A stretch of 64,000 nucleotides of DNA from positions 292,099-356,098 of the forward strand of contig NW_001799628.1 in NCBI RefSeq assembly GCF_000165425.1, read 5' to 3'. Shown piece by piece: positions 11,585-21,377 of this stretch. Both the position numbers and the translations under genes were made by a program. The first letter of the stretch is position 1. Every line of letters starts with the position of its first letter. The notes under the pieces were generated by a model. It was not told the origin of the DNA and did no database searches. It worked only from the letters and a program-made list of their open reading frames with translations. Source of the stretch: Paramecium tetraurelia (Eukaryota > Ciliophora > Oligohymenophorea > Peniculida > Parameciidae).

Positions 11585-12229
11585 TCAAGCGCATTGCTTA
11601 AAGAAACAAAATCCATTGGCATCATTTTTTTAATCGTTTCCTCCATTTTTGTTCTAAATTTATAGTAGATTGAATACCTTCTTGTTATTACTTAAACTAT
11701 TGCTATAAGAGGTTCTTTGTTTAATGGAGGAATCTTGTTGGTTGGGTTGAGACTGTTGAGTCTGGTTGGATTGGTTAGTTGGAGCAAATGTTATTTGTTT
11801 TTCTAATTGTTATTAATTCTGGTTTAAAACCAATGCAAACACAATTGCACCAGTGTCAATGAGTTATTATTCGTTGTCCAAGGCTACATATAACGAATTA
11901 GATTACCTGGCAAGTCATCTTTTGGTTTGCCATTCTTTTTTGCCACTTTCAATTTAAAACGATCTGCGGAACCTTAGAATTTAAAGGCTAATAATGATTT
12001 AGACTTTATATATATACAGGGATCTTGGATATTGATTTATTCAATAGAAAAATCTATACAGTCACCAACAGTGAAAATGCTGGGTAATTCGAGTACAATT
12101 TGTTTGAGCTCTTCCTCGCCAGGCTTTTGATAATGGATAGCATATTTTTTATTGTATTATGCTTGATTGCCCTAAAATGGATGATGAATATTAGGATACT
12201 TCTGAATGATCTTGTGGTCTAAGATTCAT
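11585..12229 (-). CDS. Hypothetical protein with Gln/Asn-rich tail
   Basis: Three exons; introns at 11884-11906 (23 nt) and 12172-12199 (28 nt), both with TAG acceptors. Start MNLRPQDHSE at 12229. The first 100 residues are compact and ordered-looking (YAIHYQKPGEEELKQIVLEL, SIFTVGDCIDFSIEQI, DPCIYIKSKSLLAFKFQGSA), probably beta-rich; the second half is Gln/Asn/Ser-rich and probably disordered. No family is recognised. The join of frames by two normal introns and the regular codon use support a real gene of about 195 residues. Confidence 0.6.
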
Positions 12230-12379
12230 ATTATAATTAATATAATATTAAAAATAAATTTACAATAAGGATGTCTTATAGGTGTTTCAATTTATCACAG
12301 TACAAAGAAACATTAAATGTGAATATATTCATTGTGTATTTGAAATTGAGTAAAATAATAATACAATTATTTAATAAAA
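12230..12379. promoter_or_regulatory. 150-bp divergent spacer
   Basis: Lies between the start codons of the hypothetical gene (minus) and the ERGIC-family gene (plus). It must carry two promoters. It is almost pure A/T and no specific site could be picked out. Confidence 0.4.
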
Positions 12380-13404
12380 ATGGGTTTGAGATAATTGGAC
12401 TTTTTTAGAAAATTAAATACTGATATTGGCGACACTTCCTCGTCTTTGGGAGGATTCTTGACCATGATCGCATTTGCAGTAAGCATCTAACATATTTGTT
12501 GATAGTTGGTTACTATTTTTACCATGAATGAATGTAGATTATTTTTTAGCACAGAATTAAACTATTAGACTGTGATTGACAATGACACTGAATAATTTAT
12601 CAAGGTTTATTTGGATGCGATTGTCGGAGCTCCTTGTATGGTTTTGTCATTGGATTAATAAGACGAAGTTGGAGTACACGTAATGGATGTTTCTGGCAAT
12701 TTGAAAAAGATTGCTTTGGATAAGGAAAGACATGTGTTGCCTACAGTATTTAAACAATAATATTCATTATAAAGATAGACAATAACGAAAGACCTAATTA
12801 CAGAGGAAGTGACTAAGAATTAGTTGATGCTATTGAGGCTATCAATCAAGGAGAATAATGCTAATTTAAGGGATTCTTTTCAGTAAACAAGGTCCCAGGT
12901 AATTTTCATATCAGTTATCATGCACATCACCATTTGATACAGAGAATTCATCAAAGAGATTTATCAACCTACAGAAAACTCAAATTGGATCACACAATCT
13001 ATGAATTGAGGTTTGGAGACAACTCTTCTTCCTTCAAAATGAAGAAATACCCTAAATCCCTTCAAAAATTCTAGTCCTCCTGGAATTCTATAGCCAAAAC
13101 AGCTCCTGAAGGGGAAAAACAAGATTATGAATACTATATCAATGCTTTGCCTGTGAGGTTTTACGATGATAAAGAACGAAATTATTAAACTCTCTATAAA
13201 TACTCTATCAATGAGGCACAAATGACAAGATCCTTTACAGAAATCGATTCAATCTATTTTAAATATCAAATCAGTCCTGTCAATATGGTCTATTCTATTT
13301 AAAAGAAATCTGTCTATCATTTCATTGTTTAATTACTGGCCATTGTAGGAGGAGTCTTTGCAGTCATAGGAATCGTCAATTCAATTATATAAAAAGCATT
13401 TTGA
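12380..13404 (+). CDS. ERGIC/Erv41-Erv46 family ER-Golgi cargo receptor
   Basis: Three exons; introns at 12479-12505 (27 nt) and 12746-12774 (29 nt, ends AAG). Start MGLRQLDFFRKLNTDI at 12380. It matches the family layout: an N-terminal block with GDTSSSLGGFLTMIAFAV leading into the first membrane span, a luminal domain with VGAPCMVLSLDQQDE and VHVMDVSGNLKK, then GEQCQFKGFFSVNKVPGNFH, SPVNMVYSIQKKSVYHF and a second span (LLAIVGGVFAVIGIVNSII). Erv41/46-type proteins cycle in COPII/COPI vesicles and retrieve or export cargo. The VPGNFH motif is diagnostic. Size (about 320 residues) is a little short for the family. The C-terminus lacks a clear sorting signal. Confidence 0.88.
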
Positions 13405-13469
13405 GTTTATAATATTCACAAACATTTGAAATCAAAATAATGTTTATATGAATCTTATACATATAATTA

Positions 13470-14953
13470 TCATTCATTATACATTTCTTATAATTAATTA
13501 GGTTTTGGTGGCCTATAATTATTTTGAATCATTTCTGCAACTGCATTCTCGAAATCAGTGGTCTGATACTTCTTCGTAACTTCTTTCGTGAACTTTCTGC
13601 TTTTCCCTGAATTCTTGGATTTAACTATATCTTGCACTGAACCTCCTTTCATTATCATCACTGGAATCGGTTACATACAAGCCTCTTTTTCAATGCACTC
13701 ATCGTCATGGAAAGAAAAAGGAGAGCTAAAGAGAAAGTTCTTCTTTTATAATGGAGACAATATCTTTATAACAGAAGAATGTTTTCTAGAGAGTTGATTC
13801 GCACTGCCTAAAGTATTATTAGATGTAATTTCTTCGGCTGCAAAATATTTATGTTGCAAAATTTAATTAGTATCAATCCTTTGTGTAGGATCAATTTGTA
13901 GCATCGATTTCAATAGGTTTAAAGCTTATTTTGGGCTGGTTTGCAATCAACAAATCGAAATTTGTATTGCATTTAGCATTATGTTCCAAGACCTCATCGT
14001 GATTTGATCCTTAAAACAAATCATTCTGTGTCAGCCTTGTTATAATTATAATTAGATTTACATCTTATAAAATATAACTCCTAATGAAAAAATGTCACAT
14101 TTCTCATTGTATTCATTTATCCTGGTATCAAGGTTAAGGATTTCAGGAGCAATGTACCCAGGAGTCCCGCATTTTGATTTGCCTAAATCTTTTGTGGTCA
14201 AACCAAAGTCAATGAGTTTCAATTAGTATATACTCTCACTAAACATAATATTTTCCGGTTTTAAATCTCTATGCATGTAACCTTTTTCATGCATAAAATT
14301 TACAGCTGCAACTAATTATCTAAATATGATAGGGATGTCTTCAAGATTTAGTTCTTTTAGCACATCAGTAAATTCAAGATCATAATATTACATGACCATA
14401 TAATAAGATACATCCCCTTCGAAAACTTCCAAAAGCTCTGCAATATTTTAATGCTTCAAAGAAACCATCGCTTAGATTTCTTCAAACAAGCCTTACTAAA
14501 TAGAATAGCACTTATTTTTACTCTTCCAATCTAAGCATCTACTTAAGTTTTATCTAAACATTTACAAGCAAAATAATCTAGGCTGTTTAATTTGCTTTGT
14601 AATAAATAAACATTTGAGAAAGTTCCTTACCCAATCTATTATAACGGATTATATAATGTGTTTACACCTTTAAACACCACTCTTGCACCTAAAATTTATT
14701 TTAAGTTGATTAAATTTTAATTATCAGCATAATACCAGTGATGCTTGTTTGTTATCAATCCTATAGCTTAAAGTTGCTTGTTCTTAACTTTAAAATCTAT
14801 GAACAAATTGTAATTTATTTCTAATTCATTTCTCTTGTGAGGCAAGTCTGAAATGTTTGTGATAATAATTTTATCAGAAGCCACTTCTAATATACATAGC
14901 TTATTCCCCAATAACTTATGCCTACAGCAGTCCATCTTGAAGCTAGATTCCAT
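13470..14953 (-). CDS. Ser/Thr kinase with PH-like N-terminus; possible frameshift
   Basis: Start MESSFKMDCCRHKLLGNKL at 14953. Residues 1-105 look PH-like; the kinase domain follows: LQQIGQGTFSNVYLLQSK, DYFACKCLDK, GYMHRDLKPENIMF, LKLIDFGLTTKDLGKSK, CGTPGYIAPEILNLDTR, CDIFSLGVIFYKML and KSMLQIDPTQRID. The C-terminal 110 residues are basic, Ser-rich and unordered. One 26-nt intron lies at 14036-14061. Near 13930-13950 the frame must shift by one base (NFDLLIANQPK then QALNLLKSML). Only a 16-nt GT...AG stretch could act as an intron there, which would also shorten a conserved helix, so a one-base insertion is likelier. Same subfamily as the kinase at 6102-7594. Confidence 0.82.
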
Positions 14954-15132
14954 TTTAGTTTTAATTCAATTAAATTTAATTTATACAAGCAAATTTGTTT
15001 ATATGATTTTAGGCAAATACATGTGATGTATCTGAAGTAAATGCTTTATTAAATATTAATTAATACTTTTTATTAATTTAAAATAATTAAACTTTTAATA
15101 CAGAAGATTTTAAACACAAAAAAAGAATTTAA

Positions 15133-15723
15133 TCAAAGAGGGTTGTCGTTATAATGATTGAAGAGATCACCCATTATTTTTTCTGAAAATGGTTTAATTC
15201 TATTGAGGGAGCATTTTAACTATTCTTCATTAACTTTTGTGTGGAAGGCCAAAAATTTTGTATTTAAGCCTCCTTGCTTATAGAATATAATGTCAGCAGC
15301 AATTTTTATAGTAATTGCAATTTAAAGGTTTATCGATAGCTTGCCAATCAAATACACTAGTTGGTTTTTTAAAGTTTCACATACTCTTGATACTTAATCA
15401 CCGAAACCCATTTTTTAACAGACATGGGAAAAATTCAAGTTTTATGATTATTCAATGTACTTAATGACGTATTCGACTTTTTTCTCCACTGGAGGCAATC
15501 TTCTATTCGATTCCTTGAGACAATAAAATATGACTCCCTTTGCAGAAGTGAGAGTGTTTTAAAGTGGAGTTGTTTAAATTATTTTGGTTGCTTTCTTTTC
15601 AATCTCAAAATCCAAGTTCATTTTAAAAATTAAATGCTGAACTTCTTCTAATAAAGAGATTTCCATCTTTGGAGTTAGGCATTCGTCATTGAATTTAGGT
15701 ACTGGAGGTCTATGATGAGTCAT
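15133..15723 (-). CDS. Hypothetical protein, mostly helical
   Basis: An uninterrupted frame from MTHHRPPVPKFNDECL at 15723 to TGA at 15133, about 196 codons. It is predicted helical, with Cys and Phe at intervals (HVCQKMGFGDQVSRVCETL, then LIGKLSINLQIAITIKIAAD). The helix pattern faintly recalls a cyclin or TFIIB-like fold but no diagnostic motif is present. The same frame stays open upstream to an ATG at about 15988 (MFTFQEVIQVDLYFQ), so the protein could be about 85 residues longer. The downstream Met is preferred because the upstream part is poorer in protein-like composition. Confidence 0.55.
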
Positions 15724-16179
15724 AAGTAATTTAATTATTGAATAATCTATAATTACATTTATGTTTTTAATTGATGACTCAATTATTTATGTACAAAGCA
15801 TTCTACATTATTTAATATATAAAAAATAATTTATATGCAATGACGAATATTTCCTCAAGAAAATCGTAATTAAATCATCATTAATCACGTGTCTCACTCC
15901 TAATACTTCTTAAATCAATCTAGGGAGATTGAATTTCTAGAAAAATTAAAAATATAGATCAACTTGAATTACTTCCTAAAATGTGAACATATTTGCCTTG
16001 TCTGATAATAAGAATGTGTCTTTTAGTATAGTTTGATGGTAATATATTATAAATAGATGATCAGAATGGGTATATATAGTTTATCTTTTTTTGTCTAATT
16101 TATTTATACATACATATATATATATAATTTAATGGAAATATGGAGTTGAAAAAATCAAAATTTCATACATTTATAATTC
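15724..16179. other. Intergenic, AT-rich, or N-terminal extension
   Basis: Contains an in-frame upward extension of the preceding gene (to about 15988) and a (ta)n-like tract at 16110-16128. Nothing else is recognised. Confidence 0.4.
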
Positions 16180-18299
16180 TCACATAATGGAGCAACTTTC
16201 AAAACAACAGCATTTCTTGGTTTAAGTCTTTACAATTCTATTAGTTCCAAACAACTAGTTTTTTTGATAGTCAATTTCCCATTTCATTATTCTTTATCCA
16301 TCATTAGTTATCAAATATCCATTATTTCGTATCCAATTACAATAATAGAATGTTTACTGCATTTCATTATTGAATAGATGTCCTGAATCTTATTAAATTG
16401 ATTATAAATCATAAATTATTATTTCTTTCTCAGTTGATACAAATAAGCATTTTTCACTTAAATTAATTAAGGATAATACACATCCAGTTTGTAGAGATAA
16501 GGTTTATTTAATTTCTAGTTTCATTCCTTGTTCTTTTTACTAATGAGAGATATTCAAGATTAAAATTTCATTTAATTTTTATCCATTGACTACAATTTAG
16601 GTGTCATTTAATAATTCTACATGCTATGCAACATAATCTAATTTTAAGTAAGAACTAATATTTAATAAGAAATAAATACAATTTTTTGTTAAACAAAAAT
16701 CTGACACTTAGTATTCTAGAGCAATCAGATGTTATCAATAACTAATTGAGTTTATCAAAATAAATGAGATTAATCTATGCGGTATGATCCTTTAATGTAT
16801 TTAAAACTTTAAAGGTTTTATCAAATTGCACAACCTGTACCTCTCCATTTCCGAGACCAATTAGAATGTTGGCCTCTTTCATCTAGCAAATTACATTAAT
16901 TTATTATGATGCAGATGGTAGACTAAATGGTTGACACATCTCATCATCCAAAACTTGGATTGTGTTATTTTCAAATAATCCGATTATTTTTTTGGGTTGT
17001 TCAGTCAAACATACACTTTTTAGATCTAAATTTATTAATTATTAATATTTCACTTTAGATTTATGTTTTATGAACGATCTATCCCTCGAAATTGATGTGA
17101 ATTAGGTAATTCTCACTAAACACAATAATCCCTTGATCATCTGCAATTTGACCCTTTGTAATCTCATTCAATTCTAGACAATAAATTTAATTTATCTTCC
17201 TCAATTTTATTGATTATGATTTATTCATGATAGTCTTTTCATAAGGTATGTGTAAAGCATAGTGTTTTTCTCTATTTTGGAGACTTCCTCCTTGATTCTA
17301 CTCCAGACTGCCATTCATTTTATCTATTCCAGCAAGACAGTTAATAGCCTATTACCACGTAAATCTGGATTTCTCATCATAATTTAACATTCCTGTCAAC
17401 AATTCCTTGATTTTGTCATGATAAATTTGTTGCAATAGATTTGGGATTTTGTTTTGTTTCTAGTCATTTAACCCAGCAATGTCTTGATCTTGTAGCAATA
17501 AATAAGTCTATATGAGTGTAACACCTAAGGAAAATACATCGGATTTTTCTAAATTATGTCTTGTGAGATATTGTTAAATTTTTACTTAACATCATTGTAT
17601 TAGCCATTGATGTAAGCTTCCCATAGTTTGGGTGATAAGTAAAGTGGAGTGCCTACAAGGGTGTTTTTAAAATTGGTTTTAAAGTGTTCCAAAGCTTTGC
17701 TAACACCAAAATCTGCAATTCTTGCTATAATTTTTTCATTCTCTTTATCGTATAGGATGTTCTCTGGTTTGATATCTCGATGGTACAATTCTTTTTGTTA
17801 CAAAAAGAGGAAAGCCTATAATAATTGATTGACAATGTTCAAGAAACTTGTTTCTACAAATTTTGGATGCAAAAATACCATTAAAAGTCTTACGAGTTGC
17901 TTTAATTTCATCGTCTTTCAAATCTTTCAGACTCCCTTTAGCCAATTTCATTTGAAAGACTAAGAAATACTTTTAAACTGGGATAGTTTCTGACCAAGCA
18001 TAGATTTTGTCAAAATAAATTATATTTGGATGGATATTAATTTGTCTATTCATTTAAACTTCTTTCAAGGCTTAATCGTATGATTTTTTGCTAGAATAGA
18101 GGAGAGAACATTACTTGATGCACTACACTATTTTGACTGCACAACATTATGATGGATTCGATTTAAATGTCATTTTATACACTTATCCATATGATCCTGA
18201 TCCCAATAGAACTTAATTGGCAGTATCAAAGTCATTTTGATAATCTTCTGCATTGGGGAAACACAAAGCGTCAAGGCTATCTCCCTCTTTTTTACTCAT
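16180..18299 (-). CDS. Protein kinase fused to a C-terminal beta-propeller-like region
   Basis: Six exons with introns at 16655-16679, 17026-17053, 17560-17585, 17854-17878 and 18091-18114. Start MSKKEGDSLDALCFPN at 18299. Kinase: LLGSGSYGQVYKMTF, CCAVKIVQCI, KELYHRDIKPENILYD, ARIADFGVSKALEHF, LVGTPLYLSPKLWEAY, SDVFSLGVTLIQTY and LNYDEKSRFTW. After a 60-residue linker comes about 330 residues of weak WD-like blades (GIIVFSENYLIHINFEG, IIGLFENNTIQVLDD, ILIGLGNGEVQVVQFD, CLFVSTEKEIIIYDL, GYLITNDGQRIMKWEID). The propeller probably binds a substrate or scaffold. It diverges from the oxidoreductase gene with 30 bp between starts. Kinase activity looks intact; the substrate is unknown. Confidence 0.83.
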
Positions 18300-18329
18300 T
18301 TAATCTTATTAAAATATTAATTCAATAAG
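18300..18329. promoter_or_regulatory. 30-bp divergent spacer
   Basis: The start codons of the kinase-propeller gene (minus) and the oxidoreductase gene (plus) are separated by 30 bp of A/T sequence. Transcription signals must lie inside or very near the coding sequences. Confidence 0.5.
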
Positions 18330-19385
18330 ATGAATGCAAAGGTTCGCATAGGAATAATGTCCACAGCTGAGATAGCTCACAAAGTGTGTTAGGCAATCAA
18401 TTGCTCTGATCATGCTGAAGTCTATTGTGTAGCCAGTCGATCCTTAGAAAAAGCAAGATAATGGGCAGATGCTCATAACATCAAAATAGCATATGGCTCA
18501 TATGATGAATTGTTGGAAGACCCAAACGTAGATGGAGTCTATATTCCATTGCCAACATCTTTGAAAAAAGAATGGGCAATCAAAGCTGCCAACAAGAAAA
18601 AACATGTATTAGTGGAGAAGCCATTGCCTGGAGCTGACTCCTCTAAATGTTTGGAAGAAATAATTAAGAGTTGTGAGGAGAATGGAGTTTAATTTTTGGA
18701 TGGAACCATGTGGTTGCATTCCCTAAGAACATAAGTTGTGAAATAGAAGAAATAGGAATTAGGAAAAGTCTCAAAAGTGATAGCTGCATTTACATTCAAG
18801 GCTCCAAATGAAGAGTGGTTACATGGAGGTAATGGAAGAACAAATAAAAATCAAGAACCCCAAGGTTGTTTGGGTGATTAGGGATGGTATCCTGTAGGAG
18901 CAATCCTTTTTGCTTTCGACTATGAATTACCAAAATTTGTTTAATGTCTCTAGTACAAATTAAATAAAGTTGATACGATTATCGAATATTCTGGATTCAT
19001 AGAATTTTCAGATTAAAGATATGCTTACTTCGATTGTGGAGCTACCTCCGCTCATAGATCCTATGTAGATATTATTTGTGAAAATGGACAAATCAGAATA
19101 GATGATTTAGTTGGAGGATTTGGTAGAACAGGAAACTTCAATGCCTATTTTGAAAACTTTGTTGGAAGTGAGAGGTTCTTTGTAGACGATGTTTAGGGAA
19201 AGGAGGAAGTCGTTAAGGTTGAAGCTTCGAATCACACAGTAAAAATGATTGATACCTTTGCTAATATCATCCAATCCAAAAAGACTGATGATTCATGGCA
19301 TCACAGAAGTTTGACTACTCATAGAGTGTTGGCAGCCTTATTCAGAGCTACTTAGAAGGTTGGAGAGAAGTTTTAAATCTTATGA
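18330..19385 (+). CDS. Gfo/Idh/MocA-family NAD(P)-dependent oxidoreductase
   Basis: A single intronless exon of about 350 codons, start MNAKVRIGIMSTAEIAH. The N-terminal half is a Rossmann fold: IGIMSTAEIAHKV is the dinucleotide loop, EVYCVASRSLEKARQWAD follows, then DPNVDGVYIPLPTSLKKEW and HVLVEKPLP. The EKP Lys is the usual catalytic residue. The C-terminal half has GGNGRTNKNQEPQG, LGDQGWYPVGAILF and a beta-sheet substrate domain ending in the WHHRSLTTHRVLAAL helix. LGDQGWYPV corresponds to the family's GGxxxDxGCYxI pattern. Such enzymes oxidise sugar or cyclitol hydroxyls or trans-dihydrodiols; the substrate is not deducible. Several Gln are encoded by TAA/TAG, so it is native to this genome. 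Confidence 0.9.
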
Positions 19386-19416
19386 TGATGAGTTTTAGAA
19401 ATATATATTAAATAAA

Positions 19417-20444
19417 TCAATAATTGGTGTACACTTATTTTCTTTCATATTCAAAGAAATTATCTGTTTTAAATTCAGACACACTCAATCTATCCTGATT
19501 TTACTGGAGTTTCACTTTTCTTAAGTGTTATTTACAATCAATTATAAATTCCTTACATTCCTTTTTGAAGTTCTTGAGTTTTTATTGATTTATTGTTAGT
19601 TTATTCAACCTTCCAAAAAATTTGATTTGCTTACCATTTAAACATAACAATTTGTAGATCTCAAATAAATCAAACATCTCTTCATTATTCTGGCTTCTTA
19701 AATCAATTATCAACTCCTTCAAATAATCAATCTATTGACTTTGGAATTGCTCAAGATCTTTCAGTATAAGTTGAAAGCAGAAATCCAACTTTGGACACTT
19801 CTATCCCTCAATTATACGCAATCCCATCGAACAGATGTTTTAAATTACATACAATTCGATTATGGGAATTCCACTTTACTAATAATGACATACTCGTTTC
19901 AAATATGTGTAGTATAATTGTAACATAGATTGATAGGATAGAGGTTCTCTTATTATGTGTCTCTCAGTTTATTATTTCTCCGAGTAGCTCTAAAAACAAT
20001 CCATTCTTTTGGAGTGCAGTCTTTATTACTTTGACTCCGTTTAAAAGTGAGGATGATTCACATCTGCCGATTACTGAGAAGATCTCAAGGACGAGAATTA
20101 ACTACTTCTTGCAAAAGTACTAGAAGAACTCATTTCTGTCGATAACCTTTCCATTATAAAACTATTATTCAAGACATTTGTGATCCAATAGATATTACAT
20201 TCCTAAAATACTTGCACATCGAGGGTATTTTTCTGTATCATGAAGTGAAATACACATAATAACTTTATTACTTACTCAGGGAACACCATTTTTGTGATAT
20301 CTGACTTAGATAAATAATTAAAGACGTTTTGAATGCCTACAAGATATTAAAAATTGAATGACCTGCTTTTTCTAATTAAACTGCACTTTCAGCAAGATTT
20401 AAATTGTTCGTATTCAGGATTTTTGAAATTGTTTGACTAATCAT
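19417..20444 (-). CDS. Hypothetical coiled-coil protein
   Basis: Three exons; introns at 20233-20253 (21 nt) and 20337-20362 (26 nt). Start MISQTISKILNTNNLNLAE at 20444. The first 70 residues look globular and helical, then a Ser/Gln-rich stretch (MERLSTEMSSSSTFARSSQF), then about 170 residues of helix and coiled coil rich in Lys, Glu and Gln (ILKDLEQFQSQQIDYLKEL, LKNFKKECKEFIIDCKQHL). No family recognised. The stop lies 31 bp from the stop of the convergent oxidoreductase gene. Confidence 0.6.
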
Positions 20445-20758
20445 TAAGAACTTTATAATTAATTATTAAAATTGATAATTATAAGTCTAAATAAATGTAA
20501 TATTCATGAAACTGAAATTTTCTTTAACTTAATAATGTTAAGATATCACAAAGCACTTATCCTTATTAACACACTATTACAATACCAATTATCCTGTTGG
20601 TTAACAGAATACCTTAATCTCTAGACTCTTCTTATCATGGTTCAGTATTATCCTCTGTTCTCTGTTGAATCATTGGCCACTCAAATTTTTCGTCATAATA
20701 TGATAAAATAGTATTTTCATTATTTTAACACAATTATTATTTATTATATTATTTGCTA
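20445..20758. other. Divergent intergenic region
   Basis: Between two start codons. A short minus-strand frame at about 20640-20700 (YDEKFEWPMIQQRTEDN) reads like protein but has no start or continuation. No other element is seen. Confidence 0.35.
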
Positions 20759-21335
20759 ATGAACAAGTCCAACTATCAATACTACACTAACGATTCAAAT
20801 GAACTCATTCGGAGAGACAGGTAAAAATCACAATAACTATAATTCTAGAGACTTTCTCATACATCAATAAAAATTAGAAGAAATCAAACGATCCAAAAGC
20901 GCTATTGGATGCAACAGAACTAAATCAATCAAGTTACCCAAATCAACCAATATTAAAGATGAAATGAAAATCGCTGAAATATAACATAAAAATCAACTCT
21001 TAGCTTCAAATCTAGCCAGAATACATTCCAGACCATATTAATTACCTCAAAAATCTCAAAATTTTTAAGTTTCCATGAAATCCTCTTAATCAAAAGAAAA
21101 ACTTAAGGAACATACTTTTAAGTTATTGGATGAAAATATCAATTTATGCAAAAGAATATTAGATTAACAAAGCCAGATCGATTTCAAATAAAAATTATAA
21201 GAGTATAAACAACATAAAAAAATAAAGATAAGACTTTTAAAAGTTAAGAGATAATTTGAATAATAAGAAAAATTAGCTGTTGATTAGAGATTTAAATCAA
21301 AATCATTTAGTTAAGTGTAGATCAATAAAATTTGA
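20759..21335 (+). CDS. Small basic helical protein, possibly CFAP97-like
   Basis: Two exons around a 28-nt intron at 20821-20848. Start MNKSNYQYYTNDSNEL. The protein is about 180 residues, basic and mostly helical. The central block KIAEIQHKNQLLASNLARIH followed by SRPYQLP resembles the short conserved core of CFAP97/KIAA1430 (hemingway) ciliary proteins, in which a run of helix ends with a basic-Pro motif. The C-terminal 60 residues are coiled coil (LLKVKRQFEQQEKLAVDQRF). The family link is a weak inference; the gene itself is well supported by the intron and frame. Confidence 0.55.
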
Positions 21336-21377
21336 ATTAATTTATTTTAAAGTAGTACTTTAACTTATGATTTATAT

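Noticed and set aside
11392..11646. Minus-strand frame starting MEETIKKMMPMDFVSLSN
   Set aside because: It overlaps, in another phase, the last exon of the gene at 11585-12229, whose frame is fixed by two introns upstream.
20640..20700. Short protein-like minus-strand frame YDEKFEWPMIQQRTED
   Set aside because: About 20 codons with no start codon, splice site or continuation that would make a gene.
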